Positions 36,425-46,198 are shown, numbered from the stretch's first letter. The stretch is DNA of 64,000 nucleotides from Haloterrigena salina JCM 13891 (GCF_000337495.1 NZ_AOIS01000067.1:211466-275465); one strand, 5' to 3'. Notes: generated from the letters alone by a model not told the origin. Made by a program: numbers and translations.

Positions 36425-36673
36425 AAGTGGATTGTATAACCGCGTTTGGACGGTTTGAATCTGTTGACCGGCGCGTCGATCGCTCCCGCGGAACGGACGT
36501 ACGGTAGGCTCGGCCGCGAGACCGGCGAACACGCACTGCGCTCGGACCGCGTCACGGCGATACCCCCTGACGGTACAACCCGGCTCGCGCCGCCGCGCCG
36601 CCGGTCCTTCGAAACGGGCAATCCCCGCTCCCTCCGCGGGCGTTTTCCCGTCGCCGTGAGTACTACCGCGCCG

Positions 36674-37780
36674 ATGTCAGAGTTGTTCTCTCCGCTTTCG
36701 CTGCGCGATCTCGAGATACCCAACCGACTCGCCGTCTCGCCGATGTGCCAGTACTCCTGTGACACCGACGGCCTCCCGACCGAGTGGCACCGCGTCCACC
36801 TCGGGAGCCGGGCCGTCGGCGGGGCCGGCATCGTGATGACCGAAGCGACCGCCGTCGAGCCCCGCGGGCGGATCACGCCCCACGACCTCGGCATCTGGAG
36901 CGACGAGCACGCCGAGGCGCTCGAGCCGATCACCCAGTTCATCCGCGAGCAGGGTGGGGTGCCCGGCATCCAGCTCGCCCACGCGGGCCACAAGGCCAGC
37001 AAGCGGCGCCCGTGGGACGGCAACGTTCCGATCGCGCCGGACGAGACCGACCCCGACGGCGCGGAAGGCTGGGAAGTGCTCTCGCCGTCGCCCGACGCCT
37101 ATCCGCCGTTCGACGGCGATCGGCCGGCGATGCGGAAGGCCGATTACGACGACATTCAGACGGTGATCGACGCCTACCGCGAGGCGGCCGAGCGCTCGCT
37201 CGCGGCCGGCTTCGAGATCGCCGAAGTGCACGCGGCCCACGGCTACCTGCTCCACGAGTTCCTCTCGCCGGCGACGAACCGCCGCGAGGACGAGTACGGC
37301 GGCAGCTTCGAGAACCGCACGCGACTCGTCCGCGAAGTCGTCGAGGCGGTCCGCGAGGTCTGGCCCGACGACAAGCCCGTCTTCGTCCGCATTTCGGGCA
37401 CCGACTGGCTCGACGACCGCGAGTCCTGGGACATCGACCAGTCCGTCCGGCTGGCTCGTGACTTCGCCCAACTGGGCGTCGATCTGGTCGACGTCAGTTC
37501 CGGCGGGCTCCACCCCGATCAGCGGGTACCCGGCGGGCCGAACTTCCAGGTCCCCCTGGCAGAAGCCGTCCGCGAGGGAAGCGACGTCGCCGCCGGCGCC
37601 GTCGGCGGCGTCACCGAACCCGCACAGGCCGACGCCGTCGTGCGAAACGGCCGCGCGGACCTCGTCCTCGTCGGCCGGCAGTTCCTCCGAGACCCGTACT
37701 TTGGCCTGCGCGCGGCCGGCGAACTCGAGGACGACGCCGCCCCGCACTGGCCCGTCCAGTACCGGCGCGCGGTCCGGTAG
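36674..37780 (+). CDS. NADH:flavin oxidoreductase, old yellow enzyme (YqjM type)
   Basis: A 368-residue FMN enzyme. The start MSELFSPLSLRDLEIPNRLA is the classic family N-terminus. Other blocks are VSPMCQYSCD (with the YqjM-type Cys), GIQLAHAGHKASKRRPW, AAHGYLLHEFLSPATNRREDEYGGSFENR, and FVRISGTDWLDD. The phosphate-binding C-terminal part is AVGGVTEPAQADAVV with GRQFLRDPYFGLRAA. These enzymes reduce electrophilic alkenes with NAD(P)H. It is divergent from the symporter cluster, and a role in that pathway is possible but unsupported. Confidence 0.93.
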   Translation: MSELFSPLSLRDLEIPNRLAVSPMCQYSCDTDGLPTEWHRVHLGSRAVGGAGIVMTEATAVEPRGRITPHDLGIWSDEHAEALEPITQFIREQGGVPGIQLAHAGHKASKRRPWDGNVPIAPDETDPDGAEGWEVLSPSPDAYPPFDGDRPAMRKADYDDIQTVIDAYREAAERSLAAGFEIAEVHAAHGYLLHEFLSPATNRREDEYGGSFENRTRLVREVVEAVREVWPDDKPVFVRISGTDWLDDRESWDIDQSVRLARDFAQLGVDLVDVSSGGLHPDQRVPGGPNFQVPLAEAVREGSDVAAGAVGGVTEPAQADAVVRNGRADLVLVGRQFLRDPYFGLRAAGELEDDAAPHWPVQYRRAVR

Positions 37781-37912
37781 TCGACCGGTCTGAGAGCCGT
37801 CGCGTTCGCTCCCCGTCGTACCGCGCCCGAACATAGTCGGACGTACTCCCACCCCTCGGGAATATACGTCTCGCTCAATGTCCCCTGGTCGGTACTGTTC
37901 GGTGACGCTACC

Positions 37913-38371
37913 ATGACCGAACACACTCGACGGACCGTGCTGAAGGCCGCCGGTGCATCGACGCTCGCCGTCGCCGTTGCCGGCTGTACGGGCGGTGACG
38001 ACGACAGTGACGACGAGAACGGTGACGAGAGCGGCGACGACACCTACGAGATCGACGCCGGCGAGACCATCATGCTCGAGGGTCAGATAGGCGGCTGGAC
38101 GGGGCTCCAGCCCGCGGCGATCGAGGACGTCGAGAACCCGACGCTCGTCCTCGAGGCCGACGCCGAGTACGAGATCGGCTGGGAGCCGGGCGACAGCGCG
38201 TCGCACAACATCGAGCTCTGGGACGAAAACGAGGAGCTCGTCGACGAAGCGTACAAACTCGAGCTCACCAGCGACCCCGACGAGACCCTCTCGTTTACGG
38301 CCAGCGAGGATATCGCGTACTATCGCTGTAACCCCCACAGCAACATGCAGGGGGAGATTCGGGTCGAGTGA
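37913..38371 (+). CDS. Halocyanin-like copper lipoprotein
   Basis: A 152-residue exported protein. A Tat signal (RRTVLKAAGASTLAVAVAGC) ends in a lipobox Cys. An acidic linker of Asp/Glu/Gly follows. The copper site is His in SHNIELWDE and Cys-His-Met in YYRCNPHSNMQG. It is a membrane-anchored electron carrier on the outer face. It differs from the cupredoxin at 16189 in having a longer acidic linker. No terminal oxidase is nearby. Confidence 0.9.
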   Translation: MTEHTRRTVLKAAGASTLAVAVAGCTGGDDDSDDENGDESGDDTYEIDAGETIMLEGQIGGWTGLQPAAIEDVENPTLVLEADAEYEIGWEPGDSASHNIELWDENEELVDEAYKLELTSDPDETLSFTASEDIAYYRCNPHSNMQGEIRVE

Positions 38372-38504
38372 CGATCTCGACCGCGACGCGTCCGCCTGCC
38401 GTCCGCTAGGTTTCGCCGTGATCTGTCGTCGGTCGAATCCCGTTTTCCGACCGTCCGTCGCATCCGTTCTCCGACCGACCGTCGGCCCGCTCGAGCCCGC
38501 CGGT

Positions 38505-39662
38505 TCAGTCCTCGAGCGGCGAGACCGCGCTCCCGCGATCGATCCCGCCGTCGACGGGGAAGCTCTCCTCGCGCGGCGCGTGGACGCGATGCGGGTAGGG
38601 GATGTCGATCCCCTCGCGGTCGAACGCCGTCGTTATCGCCTCGATCACGTCCGACTGCGCCTGCAGTCGTCGCCGCATCGTTGGATCGGCGATCCAGACG
38701 CGACACTCGAGCAGGATCGCCGACTCGCCGAACTCCGTCGCGATCACCTGCGGGTTCGGCGCGTTCTTGACCGGCTCGAGGTCCTCGGTCGCGTCGACGA
38801 CGACCGATCGGGCGCGGTCGATATCGGTGTCGTAGTCGATACCGACCTCGACGTCGACGCGGAGTTGGTCGTTCTGCGAGTAGTTGACCAGCTGGCTGTC
38901 GGTCACCTCGTCGTTCGGAACGAGGACGTGTTTGTCGTCGAAGGTCTGGATCTTGGTAGTGAAGATGGTGACGTCGGTGACGATCCCGGTGGTCTCGTTG
39001 ACCTCGATCCAGTCGCCGACGTAGAACGGCCGCGAGAACAGCAGGATGAAGCCGGCGAGCATCGCCGTCAGCGTCTCGCGGGCCGTCAGCGCGACGACCG
39101 CCGTGATCGCCCCCGCGCCGATGAAGATGTTCGTTAAGTCGATCCCCCACAGGGTCAGGAGCACCGTGGCGGCGAAGGCGACGATCGCGACGTCGGAGAC
39201 GTGGTAGGCCACCTCGCTCTGGTGTTTCGTGAGCGCCCGCGTCTGCGCGAGTTTGTCGATCGAGCGGTTGACGAACCGCATCGCGAGGTAGGCGGAGAGG
39301 GCGATCGCCAGCGTGACCAGTTGCTGGGCGGCCAGCCACCGGTCGATCATCATCGCTGAAAGGGTGTACTCGAGGACGTACGTGACCCGCCAGATGACGC
39401 TGAAGCCGTAGACGCCGCCGGTGACGAGGCCGCCGAGGACGAACACGTAACTCGCCTCGGCGATCTGTCGGCCGCGCCGTCGGCGGGCGAGGTCTCGCAC
39501 CCGGGAGGCGACGCCGATCCCGACGAGGAGGAGCGCGACGAGGAGTACAGTCGCGAGGAGTCGGACCCCCGGCGAGTCGAGGTACGTTCGCTGCAATTCC
39601 GGGATCGGCGACGGTCGAAGGGAAAACACGACCACGAGAAGGACCGAAGCGAACCAGGCCAT
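38505..39662 (-). CDS. Small-conductance mechanosensitive channel (MscS family)
   Basis: A 385-residue channel. Four or five TM helices precede the pore-lining helix IFIGAGAITAVVALTARETLTAMLAG, followed by the beta domain GDWIEVNETTGIVTDVTIFTTKIQTFDDKHVLVPNDEVTDSQLVNYS. The C-terminal alpha-beta cage is LRVDVEVGIDYDTDIDRA with acidic tail. It releases solutes on sudden dilution. The gene stands alone with its own promoter. Confidence 0.93.
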   Translation of the reverse strand: MAWFASVLLVVVFSLRPSPIPELQRTYLDSPGVRLLATVLLVALLLVGIGVASRVRDLARRRRGRQIAEASYVFVLGGLVTGGVYGFSVIWRVTYVLEYTLSAMMIDRWLAAQQLVTLAIALSAYLAMRFVNRSIDKLAQTRALTKHQSEVAYHVSDVAIVAFAATVLLTLWGIDLTNIFIGAGAITAVVALTARETLTAMLAGFILLFSRPFYVGDWIEVNETTGIVTDVTIFTTKIQTFDDKHVLVPNDEVTDSQLVNYSQNDQLRVDVEVGIDYDTDIDRARSVVVDATEDLEPVKNAPNPQVIATEFGESAILLECRVWIADPTMRRRLQAQSDVIEAITTAFDREGIDIPYPHRVHAPREESFPVDGGIDRGSAVSPLED

Positions 39663-39864
39663 TCGTCCTCCGTGATAGGAATGCGAGCGCCCTTAACGAA
39701 CGCCCGGCAATCGCAACCCGTCGTCGCGACCACGTTCACAACTGCCTAAAGCGGTCGTCCGTTCCGATCGGCGATCGGTCGGCCGCTCGAGGCGGGTAGC
39801 CGTCGATCGTGCGAGGAAATCGGTCGTCGGTCGATCGGTTTGCGTAGTCAGTCCGCCGAGACGG

Positions 39865-40434
39865 TCAGTCGTCGATCCACTTGATCGAACAGCCCTGCGA
39901 CGGCTTCCACTCGAGGTCGACCGACTCGCCGGCCAGCACCGAGTCGATGGCCTCCCGGATCTGGAACCGCGTCGGTTCGTCGTCGGGGTTCAGCGCGTCG
40001 TCGAGGCGGCCCTGATAGACCAGTTGGAACGCCTCGTCGGCGTTGGACCACGCGAAGAGGAACGGGTCCGGCGTACAGACCGCGCCGTACGCTCGAGCGA
40101 CGGTCTGGCTCTCGTCGCGCAGATAGGCGTCGTACTGGATCCGTCCCGAAGAGACGTAGTCCCGCATCTTCTCAAGCGAGTCGTCGGGGTACTCCTCGGC
40201 GTCGTTGGGGTTGATGCCGACGACGGCGACGTCGTCGTACTCGTCGGCCAGCTCGTTCAGCAGGTCGAACTTCGCCTTCGCGTAGGGACAGTGGTTGCAG
40301 GTGAAGACGACCAGCAGCGCCTCGTTGTCGGCGAACTCCTCGAGCGCGTGCGTCTCGCCGTCGGCGCCCTCGAGTTCGAAGTCAGGCGCCGGATCGCCGG
40401 CCTCGAGTTCGGTGTCGGACTCTTTCAGTACCAT
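39865..40434 (-). CDS. Thioredoxin-fold redox protein (AhpC/TSA-like)
   Basis: A 189-residue cytoplasmic protein. The start MVLKESDTELEAGDPAPDFEL leads into the thioredoxin fold. The redox motif is FTCNHCPYAKA, with Cys46 and Cys49 (CxxC). The C-terminal part has GAVCTPDPFLF with the cis-Pro loop and IREAIDSVLAGE. This is the usual peroxiredoxin-like, thioredoxin family protein of haloarchaea, probably a thiol reductase. It starts at the promoter side of the 40636 gene, transcribed away from it. Confidence 0.9.
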   Translation of the reverse strand: MVLKESDTELEAGDPAPDFELEGADGETHALEEFADNEALLVVFTCNHCPYAKAKFDLLNELADEYDDVAVVGINPNDAEEYPDDSLEKMRDYVSSGRIQYDAYLRDESQTVARAYGAVCTPDPFLFAWSNADEAFQLVYQGRLDDALNPDDEPTRFQIREAIDSVLAGESVDLEWKPSQGCSIKWIDD

Positions 40435-40635
40435 ATCTGATAGTTCGGTTTCCCGGCCCTTAACGGTCCCGTTCGTCGCAATCCGCGAGACTGGAAGCCC
40501 GGCGGTGGTCGGCAGCCAGTGATCGGCCTCGTCTCGAGGAGCGACCGGGTCGGCGGCCCCTCCGTTCGGCGCGCTCGAGGCGCGAACCGATCACGACGAC
40601 TCACATATTTGTACCCCCGGCCGCATCGACTGCAT

Positions 40636-41310
40636 ATGCAAACGCTCGAGGTCACCGACGAACAGTACGCGGTCATCCAGCAGCTTCGCGAGGAAATCTC
40701 CGAACAGGTCGTCGGCAAGTACGGCTTCGTCCGCGAACGCGACGCGGTCCAGTTCCTGATCGACAATCTCGAGGGCTACCCGGACCTCGACGTCGATATC
40801 GATACGGAACTGGACTCCTCGGCGACCGACGACGTCGCCGCCTCGGTCGGCGCCGCCATCGACGGCGAGTCGGCTTCGGACGACCTCGAGGCGGTCTCCT
40901 ACATCGAAGACGACTCCGTCGACGGCGACGACGGGACGGCGGTCGATGCCGCGACGGACGCGGAGGTCATCGATCCCGATTCCGAGCCAGAGCCGGAGCC
41001 CGACGCCGAGAGCGAAGACGAAACGGTCGACTCGAGCGACGAGGACGCCGAAAGCGAGAGCGACACCGCCGACGCGACGGACGCTGACGACGGCGACGAC
41101 GCGAATGACGACTCGAGCGACGGCGACGGCTCGGCCGACGACGACGACATGCTCGATGAGATGATGAGCCTGCTCGAGACCCACGATGACAAGTGGGCGG
41201 AATCGAACGCCGCGGACTACCGCTACGAGGTCGAACTGCCGGACGGCACGACCGAGCAGGTCCAGACGAAAGACGACGTGCGGGCGCTCCTGTTCAAAAA
41301 TTACCGCTAG
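40636..41310 (+). CDS. Acidic protein with RHH-like N-terminus
   Basis: A 224-residue protein. Residues 1-48 (MQTLEVTDEQYAVIQQLREE and VRERDAVQFLIDNLEG) are compact and look like a ribbon-helix-helix-like module. About 110 residues of Asp/Glu/Ser/Thr-rich disorder follow. The last 40 (KWAESNAADYRYEVELPDGT and QVQTKDDVRALLFKNYR) form a conserved-looking C-terminal module. A CACATATTTG element near 40601 fits ATG 40636. Function unknown; a DNA- or protein-binding role is possible. Confidence 0.75.
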   Translation: MQTLEVTDEQYAVIQQLREEISEQVVGKYGFVRERDAVQFLIDNLEGYPDLDVDIDTELDSSATDDVAASVGAAIDGESASDDLEAVSYIEDDSVDGDDGTAVDAATDAEVIDPDSEPEPEPDAESEDETVDSSDEDAESESDTADATDADDGDDANDDSSDGDGSADDDDMLDEMMSLLETHDDKWAESNAADYRYEVELPDGTTEQVQTKDDVRALLFKNYR

Positions 41311-41490
41311 GATAATACTACCGGGAATCTGTCGTCGGCCGTGACCCTCCGTGATCCGCGTCCCGCCGACGATTGAACTTCGGATCCGCCGCCCCTACTC
41401 AGTTCTCATGACTAACCCGCCGTGCGGATAGTCTCCGCCGCTTACGACGTAACTTATGGTAGTAGTCGGTGTTCGTTCGAACGGATCTCT

Positions 41491-41604
41491 ATGGACCGAG
41501 TATACCAGTTTCAGTTGGAGGAGGATATCACCTGTCCCGCTTGCAACCGACGCGTCCCGATGCACTCGCGAATCTGTCCCGAGTGCGAAACCGCGCTCCA
41601 CTAG
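41491..41604 (+). CDS. Tiny zinc-ribbon protein
   Basis: A 37-residue protein, MDRVYQFQLEEDITCPACNR followed by RVPMHSRICPECETALH. Two CxxC pairs 14-18 residues apart make a zinc ribbon. The longer in-frame start at 41422 would add non-conserved sequence; 41491 is preferred. Such minimal zinc proteins are common in haloarchaea, with roles unknown. It lies between a longer gene and the Lrp regulator. Confidence 0.65.
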   Translation: MDRVYQFQLEEDITCPACNRRVPMHSRICPECETALH

Positions 41605-41677
41605 GTCGCCGATCGAACCGCCGCTCCGGTGAGCGAACAACGTTAGAACTTTACTCGCGGTCGCGCTTCGCGTTGGT

Positions 41678-42163
41678 ATGAGTGAACGCGAGGTGCTCGA
41701 GTTGCTTCGTGAGAACGCGCGGTACTCGACGGCCGATATCGCGCGAATGACCGACCTCGAGGAGGACGAGGTCGAAGCAGCCATCGAGGAACTCGAGGCA
41801 ACGGGCGTCGTCTGCGGCTATCAGGCGGTCGTCGACTGGGACAAGCTCGAGGACGAGCGCGTCCGCGCCGAGGTCGAGTTGAACGTGCGCCTCGACCGCG
41901 AGACGGGCTACGACGACATCTCCCAGCGCCTCGCACGGTTCCCGCAGGTCAAAGCGCTGCGGCTGGTCAGCGGCGACTACGACTTCGACATGGAGGTCGA
42001 GGGCGACTCCATCCGCGAGGTCTCGCAGTTCATCAGCGAGAAGGTCGCGCCCGTCCCCGAGATCACCCAGACGGTCACCCACTACGTGATGACCTCCTAC
42101 AAGGAGAACGGGATCGAACTCGGGGACGGCGAAGACGACGAGCGACTCTCGTTTTCACCCTGA
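41678..42163 (+). CDS. Lrp/AsnC-family transcriptional regulator
   Basis: A 161-residue regulator. The N-terminal helix-turn-helix is MSEREVLELLRENARYSTAD with IARMTDLEEDEVEAAIEELE. The C-terminal RAM-type domain (ERVRAEVELNVRLDRE, ARFPQVKALRLVSGDYDFDM, VAPVPEITQTVTHYV) binds effector amino acids in relatives. The aminotransferase begins two bases after its stop, so the pair is one operon and this protein probably controls it in response to an amino acid. Confidence 0.92.
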   Translation: MSEREVLELLRENARYSTADIARMTDLEEDEVEAAIEELEATGVVCGYQAVVDWDKLEDERVRAEVELNVRLDRETGYDDISQRLARFPQVKALRLVSGDYDFDMEVEGDSIREVSQFISEKVAPVPEITQTVTHYVMTSYKENGIELGDGEDDERLSFSP

Positions 42164-42165
42164 CC

Positions 42166-43323
42166 ATGACGTTCGAACTGTCCGATCGCGTCCAGACGGT
42201 GCCGCCCTCGGGGATCCGGCGGTTCTTCGAGATCGCCGAGGAGCGCGACGACGTCATCTCGCTGGGCGTCGGCGAACCCGACTTCGCGACGCCGTGGGCG
42301 GCCCGCGACGCCGCGATCACGTCCTTGGAGCAGGGGAAGACCTCCTACACGGCAAACCGCGGCCGGCGCGACCTCCGGGAAGCCATCGCCGACTACGTCG
42401 CCGACCGGTTCGATCTGGGCTACGATCCCGACGAGGAGATCATCGTCACCGCCGGGGCCAGCGAGGCCGTCGACCTGGCCTTCCGGGCGTTCGTCGACCC
42501 CGGCGACACGGTCGCCATCGCCCAGCCGTCGTACATCTCCTACGAACCCGGCGTGATTTTCGCCGGCGGCGAGGTGCTTCCCGTGTCGACCGACGAGGAG
42601 GACGACTTCCGGCTCACCGTCGAGGGGCTCGAGGAAGCGGGCGCCGACGAGGCCGACATGCTCGTCCTCTGTTATCCGAACAATCCGACGGGCGCGATCA
42701 TGCCCGCGGAGGACCTCGAGCCGATCGCCGAGTTCGCCCGCGAGCACGACTTGATGGTCCTCTCGGACGAGATCTACGCCGAACTCACCTACGACGGGGA
42801 GCACACCTCGATCGCGACCTTCGAGGGGATGCGTGAGCGCACCATCGTCTTCAACGGCTTCTCGAAGGCCCACGCGATGACCGGCCTCCGGCTGGGCTAC
42901 GCGCTCGGCCCCGCCGACGCCATCGCCGCGATGAACAAGATCCACCAGTACACGATGCTCTCGGCGCCGACAACGGCCCAGTACGCCGCTCTCGAGGCCT
43001 TGGATTCCTGCGAGAGCGACGTCCGAGAGATGGTGAGCCAGTACGACCGCCGCCGACAGTTCGTCCTCTCGCGGTTCCGCGAGATCGGGATGGACGTCTT
43101 CGAGGCCAAGGGCGCCTTCTACTGCTTCCCCGAAGTGCCCGAGGGCTTCACCGCCGAGGAGTTCGCCGAGGAAGTCCTCCGCGAGCAGGGCGTCGCCGTC
43201 GTCCCCGGCGACGTCTTCGGCGCCGGCGGCGACGGCCACCTGCGGATCTCCTACGCGACCGGCCTCGAGGACCTCCGTGAAGCGCTGGCTCGCATCGAGG
43301 CGTTCGTCGACGACCACGCCTGA
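42166..43323 (+). CDS. PLP-dependent aminotransferase, class I/II (AspC type)
   Basis: A 385-residue fold-type I aminotransferase. Features: ISLGVGEPDFATPWAARDAA, KTSYTANRGRRDLREAIADY, VTAGASEAVDLAFRAFVDPG, CYPNNPTGAI and the PLP Asp and Lys region VLSDEIYAELTYD then FNGFSKAHAMTGLRLGYALG (Schiff-base Lys in SKAHAMTG). The C-terminal part contains GHLRISYATGLEDLREAL. It transfers amino groups between amino and oxo acids; the exact substrate (aspartate, aromatic or other) is not fixed. It is translationally coupled to an Lrp regulator. Confidence 0.93.
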   Translation: MTFELSDRVQTVPPSGIRRFFEIAEERDDVISLGVGEPDFATPWAARDAAITSLEQGKTSYTANRGRRDLREAIADYVADRFDLGYDPDEEIIVTAGASEAVDLAFRAFVDPGDTVAIAQPSYISYEPGVIFAGGEVLPVSTDEEDDFRLTVEGLEEAGADEADMLVLCYPNNPTGAIMPAEDLEPIAEFAREHDLMVLSDEIYAELTYDGEHTSIATFEGMRERTIVFNGFSKAHAMTGLRLGYALGPADAIAAMNKIHQYTMLSAPTTAQYAALEALDSCESDVREMVSQYDRRRQFVLSRFREIGMDVFEAKGAFYCFPEVPEGFTAEEFAEEVLREQGVAVVPGDVFGAGGDGHLRISYATGLEDLREALARIEAFVDDHA

Positions 43324-43444
43324 GACGGGCGACGCCGGTTCGATCGCCCGCTATCGGTCCCGCTCGGGGCCTGCGCGGTACCCGACCACGCTGTCGGCTA
43401 CCCATTCGGTAGCTTCTTACTCCGCGACTAGTTACTATCCCATC

Positions 43445-43726
43445 ATGAGTCCGTTGTCGCGCCGCGAAGTGTATCTGTACTACGTTTCGATGGCCGTCTG
43501 CGGTGGCTCTCTCGGCCTCATCGGGCTCTCCGGACTGCTCTCGGGCGGCCTCGGCGTCGTCCCGGTCCTGCTGACGATCGGCGGCCTCGGAATGGTCGCC
43601 GGATCGGTTTTCGAGGCGCTCTCGGGGGCGCCGAAGGAATCGGTTCCGGATCGGCGACTGCTCTGGCTCACCGTCGCTGGCGCGGCCCTCGCGATCGTCG
43701 GTGGCGTACTGATCGTGCTTGACTGA
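43445..43726 (+). CDS. Small three-TM membrane protein
   Basis: A 93-residue hydrophobic protein beginning MSPLSRREVYLYYVSMAVCG. Helices lie at about residues 11-33, 37-56 and 72-91, with a short polar loop SGAPKESVPDRR. A TATA-like AGTTACTATCCC occurs just before the start. No family is recognised and its neighbours give no hint. Confidence 0.7.
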   Translation: MSPLSRREVYLYYVSMAVCGGSLGLIGLSGLLSGGLGVVPVLLTIGGLGMVAGSVFEALSGAPKESVPDRRLLWLTVAGAALAIVGGVLIVLD

Positions 43727-43813
43727 CGGACGGTCCGGTGAACGCGCCTCGAGTCGCTACGCGGCGATTCGAGATCACGAAGGGTTTTCTGGGTCGCCCT
43801 CGCTCACGTTCGC

Positions 43814-45043
43814 ATGGTCGACTACCGTCCCATCCCGGACGAACGGGACGTCTTCCACGAGTACCGTAGCTACGCGTTCAGCCCGGAAGAGGGCCTCCCG
43901 GCGTACGATCCGGACGAACACGAGACGCCGCGGGCGACGCTCGGCTCCCGGCGCGGCCTCTACGCGAGCGAGGCGGCCGACGACGCCGATCCCCGCTGCG
44001 TCTGTCGGCACTACTGGCTCGAGTCGCACGTCCGCGGCGACCGCCACCGGACCGCCGGGCTGGCGTCGGTCTCGACGCCCCCCGAGTACCGCCGGCGCGG
44101 TCACGTCCGGCAGTTGCTCGCCCGCTCGCTGGCGGAGTACCGCGACCGCGACGTCCGCTTTTCGGTGCTGTGGCCGTTCCGCTACCGCTTTTATCGGCAG
44201 TACGGTTGGGACACCGCTAACCGGGTCCGAACCCACGAGTTCGAGCCGTCGCTGCTGTCGGTCGCGACCGGTGAGACGGCCGATGGCGGACGGTTCCGTC
44301 GTCTCGAGGCCGACGAGTACGGCCACCTCGAGTCGGTCTACGCGACCCACGCGAACCGGTACGGGCTGGCCCTCGAGCGCGACGCGGACTGGTGGCGCTA
44401 CCGGATCTTCGACGGCAGCGACCGCGATCCGTTCGTCTACGCGTACGAGCGCGACGGCGACGTCGCAGGGTATCTCGTCTACGCGATGGAGGGCGGACAG
44501 GGCGACCGGCGGATGGACGTCTCCGAACTCGTCTTCGCCGACCGCGAGGCCCTGCTGTCGCTGCTGGCGTTTTGCTACAGACACGAGTCGCAGGTCCAGC
44601 GCGTCCGCTTCGAACTCCCCGCGGACGTCCCGATTCGCGATCTCGTCCGTGACCCCGACGAGGTCGAGACGACGGTCTCGGACGGCCCGATGGTCCGCAT
44701 CGTCGACGTCGCGGAGACGCTGTCCGCACTGTCCTATCCCGACCGCGACGCCAGTCTGACGATCGCCGTCGAGGACCCGCTGGTCGACTGGAACGACGGG
44801 ACGTTCACCCTCGAGGTGACCGACGAAACCGCGACGTGCGAGCGCGTCGGCGACGGCACCGACGCGGCCGACGTCCGCCTCGAGATTAGCGCGCTCTCCC
44901 AAATCGTCGTCGGCACCCGGTCGGTACGGGATCTCGAGCGAACGGGCCGACTCGCGGTCGGCGATTCGGCGGCGCCCGAGGCGTTCGAGACGCTCGCAGC
45001 GCTGTTCCCCGAGACCGACGTCTACCTCGGCGAATTCTTCTGA
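43814..45043 (+). CDS. Eis-like GNAT N-acetyltransferase with C-terminal SCP2-type domain
   Basis: A 409-residue protein of the Eis-type layout. The GNAT domain has AGLASVSTPPEYRRRGHVRQLLARSLAEYRDR, with the acetyl-CoA-binding RRRGH motif, then RYRFYRQYGWDTANRV. A second GNAT-like half follows. The last 100 residues (LTIAVEDPLVDWNDGTFTLEV and the RLEISALSQIVVG strand) form a sterol-carrier-like domain, as in bacterial Eis. Eis acetylates aminoglycosides or lysine side chains; the archaeal substrate is unknown. Confidence 0.85.
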   Translation: MVDYRPIPDERDVFHEYRSYAFSPEEGLPAYDPDEHETPRATLGSRRGLYASEAADDADPRCVCRHYWLESHVRGDRHRTAGLASVSTPPEYRRRGHVRQLLARSLAEYRDRDVRFSVLWPFRYRFYRQYGWDTANRVRTHEFEPSLLSVATGETADGGRFRRLEADEYGHLESVYATHANRYGLALERDADWWRYRIFDGSDRDPFVYAYERDGDVAGYLVYAMEGGQGDRRMDVSELVFADREALLSLLAFCYRHESQVQRVRFELPADVPIRDLVRDPDEVETTVSDGPMVRIVDVAETLSALSYPDRDASLTIAVEDPLVDWNDGTFTLEVTDETATCERVGDGTDAADVRLEISALSQIVVGTRSVRDLERTGRLAVGDSAAPEAFETLAALFPETDVYLGEFF

Positions 45044-45196
45044 AGACGGGTCGCCGCCGACTCGTCGGTCCCGCGCGGTCGTCGGCTGATCGTGCGGTCG
45101 GACGGCCGAAGGTCGCCGGCGGCCGCCATCGGCGACCGTCGCCCATCCCCGCGCCGTCGCGTCCACACTGAAGTACTCGAGCGCATATGCTCGACT

Positions 45197-46198
45197 ATGG
45201 TTCGCGTGCTGTCGGACGACGACGTCGCGTCGGTCCTCGACCTCGAGGAACTGCTGCCGGTCGTGGCCGACGCCTTCGAGAAGCAACGCGCGGGCGACGT
45301 CGAGCGGCCCGAGCGACCCCACTACCCGATCGGAACGGGGCTCGACCCGGACGCTCCCGACGACCCCGCCGGAACCGGACTCTGCATGCCGGCGTACGTC
45401 CACGGCGCCGACTACGCCGCGACGAAACTCGCGACCGTCGTCGAGGACAACCCCGAGCGCGGACTGCCGACGGTCACGGCCCAGATCGAGGTGATCGACG
45501 CCGAGACTGGCCAATCCGTCGGCTATCTCGCCGGGAAGCGAGTCACCGGCGCTCGGACGGGCTGTATCGGCGGGCTGGCCGCCCGCGAACTCGCCGTCGA
45601 CGGCTCGCTCGAGGTGGCGGTCGTCGGCGCCGGTACCCAGGCCCGCTGGCAGACGCGAGCCATCGCCGCCGCGGTCGGCGTCGACCGATTCGAGTCGATC
45701 CGGGTCACCTCGCCGAGCGACTCCCGGATCGACTGCGCCCGGGACCTCGAGGCGGAACTGGGCGTCCCGGCGGCGCCGGTCGAGAGCCCGCGGGAGGCCG
45801 TGACGGACGCCGACGTCGTCGTCACGGCGACGACGAGTACCGAGCCGGTCTTCCCGGGCGGAACCCTCGCCGACGGAGCGCTCGTGATCGCCGTGGGCGC
45901 GTACACACCCGAGATGCGCGAACTGGACGACGAGACGATCGACCGCGCGGCTCGCGTCTTCGCCGACGTTCCCGACGAAGCCCGCGAAACGGGCGACCTG
46001 CGCGGGCACGAGGGGCTCGACGTTCGCCCGTTCGGGGACGTACTGGCCGGCGACGACGGCCGCGAGTCGGCGGCGGAGATCGTCGTCCTCGAGAGCGTCG
46101 GGACGGCGGTTCTCGACGCTGCGACCGCCGAATTCGTCTTTGACCGGGCCGTCGATCGCGGCCTCGGAACGACGGTTTCGCTGTACGAGCGGGAGTAA
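45197..46198 (+). CDS. Ornithine cyclodeaminase / mu-crystallin family protein
   Basis: A 333-residue member of the OCD/alanine-dehydrogenase family. It starts MVRVLSDDDVASVLDLEELL, with GTGLCMPAYVHGADYAATKLATVV and AKRVTGARTGCIGGLAAREL-like conserved sequence. The NAD-binding fold is EVAVVGAGTQARWQTRAIA. Members convert ornithine to proline or reduce or make alanine or imino acids. Substrate specificity is not clear. The ATG at 45197 avoids an N-terminal extension unlike the family. Confidence 0.9.
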   Translation: MVRVLSDDDVASVLDLEELLPVVADAFEKQRAGDVERPERPHYPIGTGLDPDAPDDPAGTGLCMPAYVHGADYAATKLATVVEDNPERGLPTVTAQIEVIDAETGQSVGYLAGKRVTGARTGCIGGLAARELAVDGSLEVAVVGAGTQARWQTRAIAAAVGVDRFESIRVTSPSDSRIDCARDLEAELGVPAAPVESPREAVTDADVVVTATTSTEPVFPGGTLADGALVIAVGAYTPEMRELDDETIDRAARVFADVPDEARETGDLRGHEGLDVRPFGDVLAGDDGRESAAEIVVLESVGTAVLDAATAEFVFDRAVDRGLGTTVSLYERE

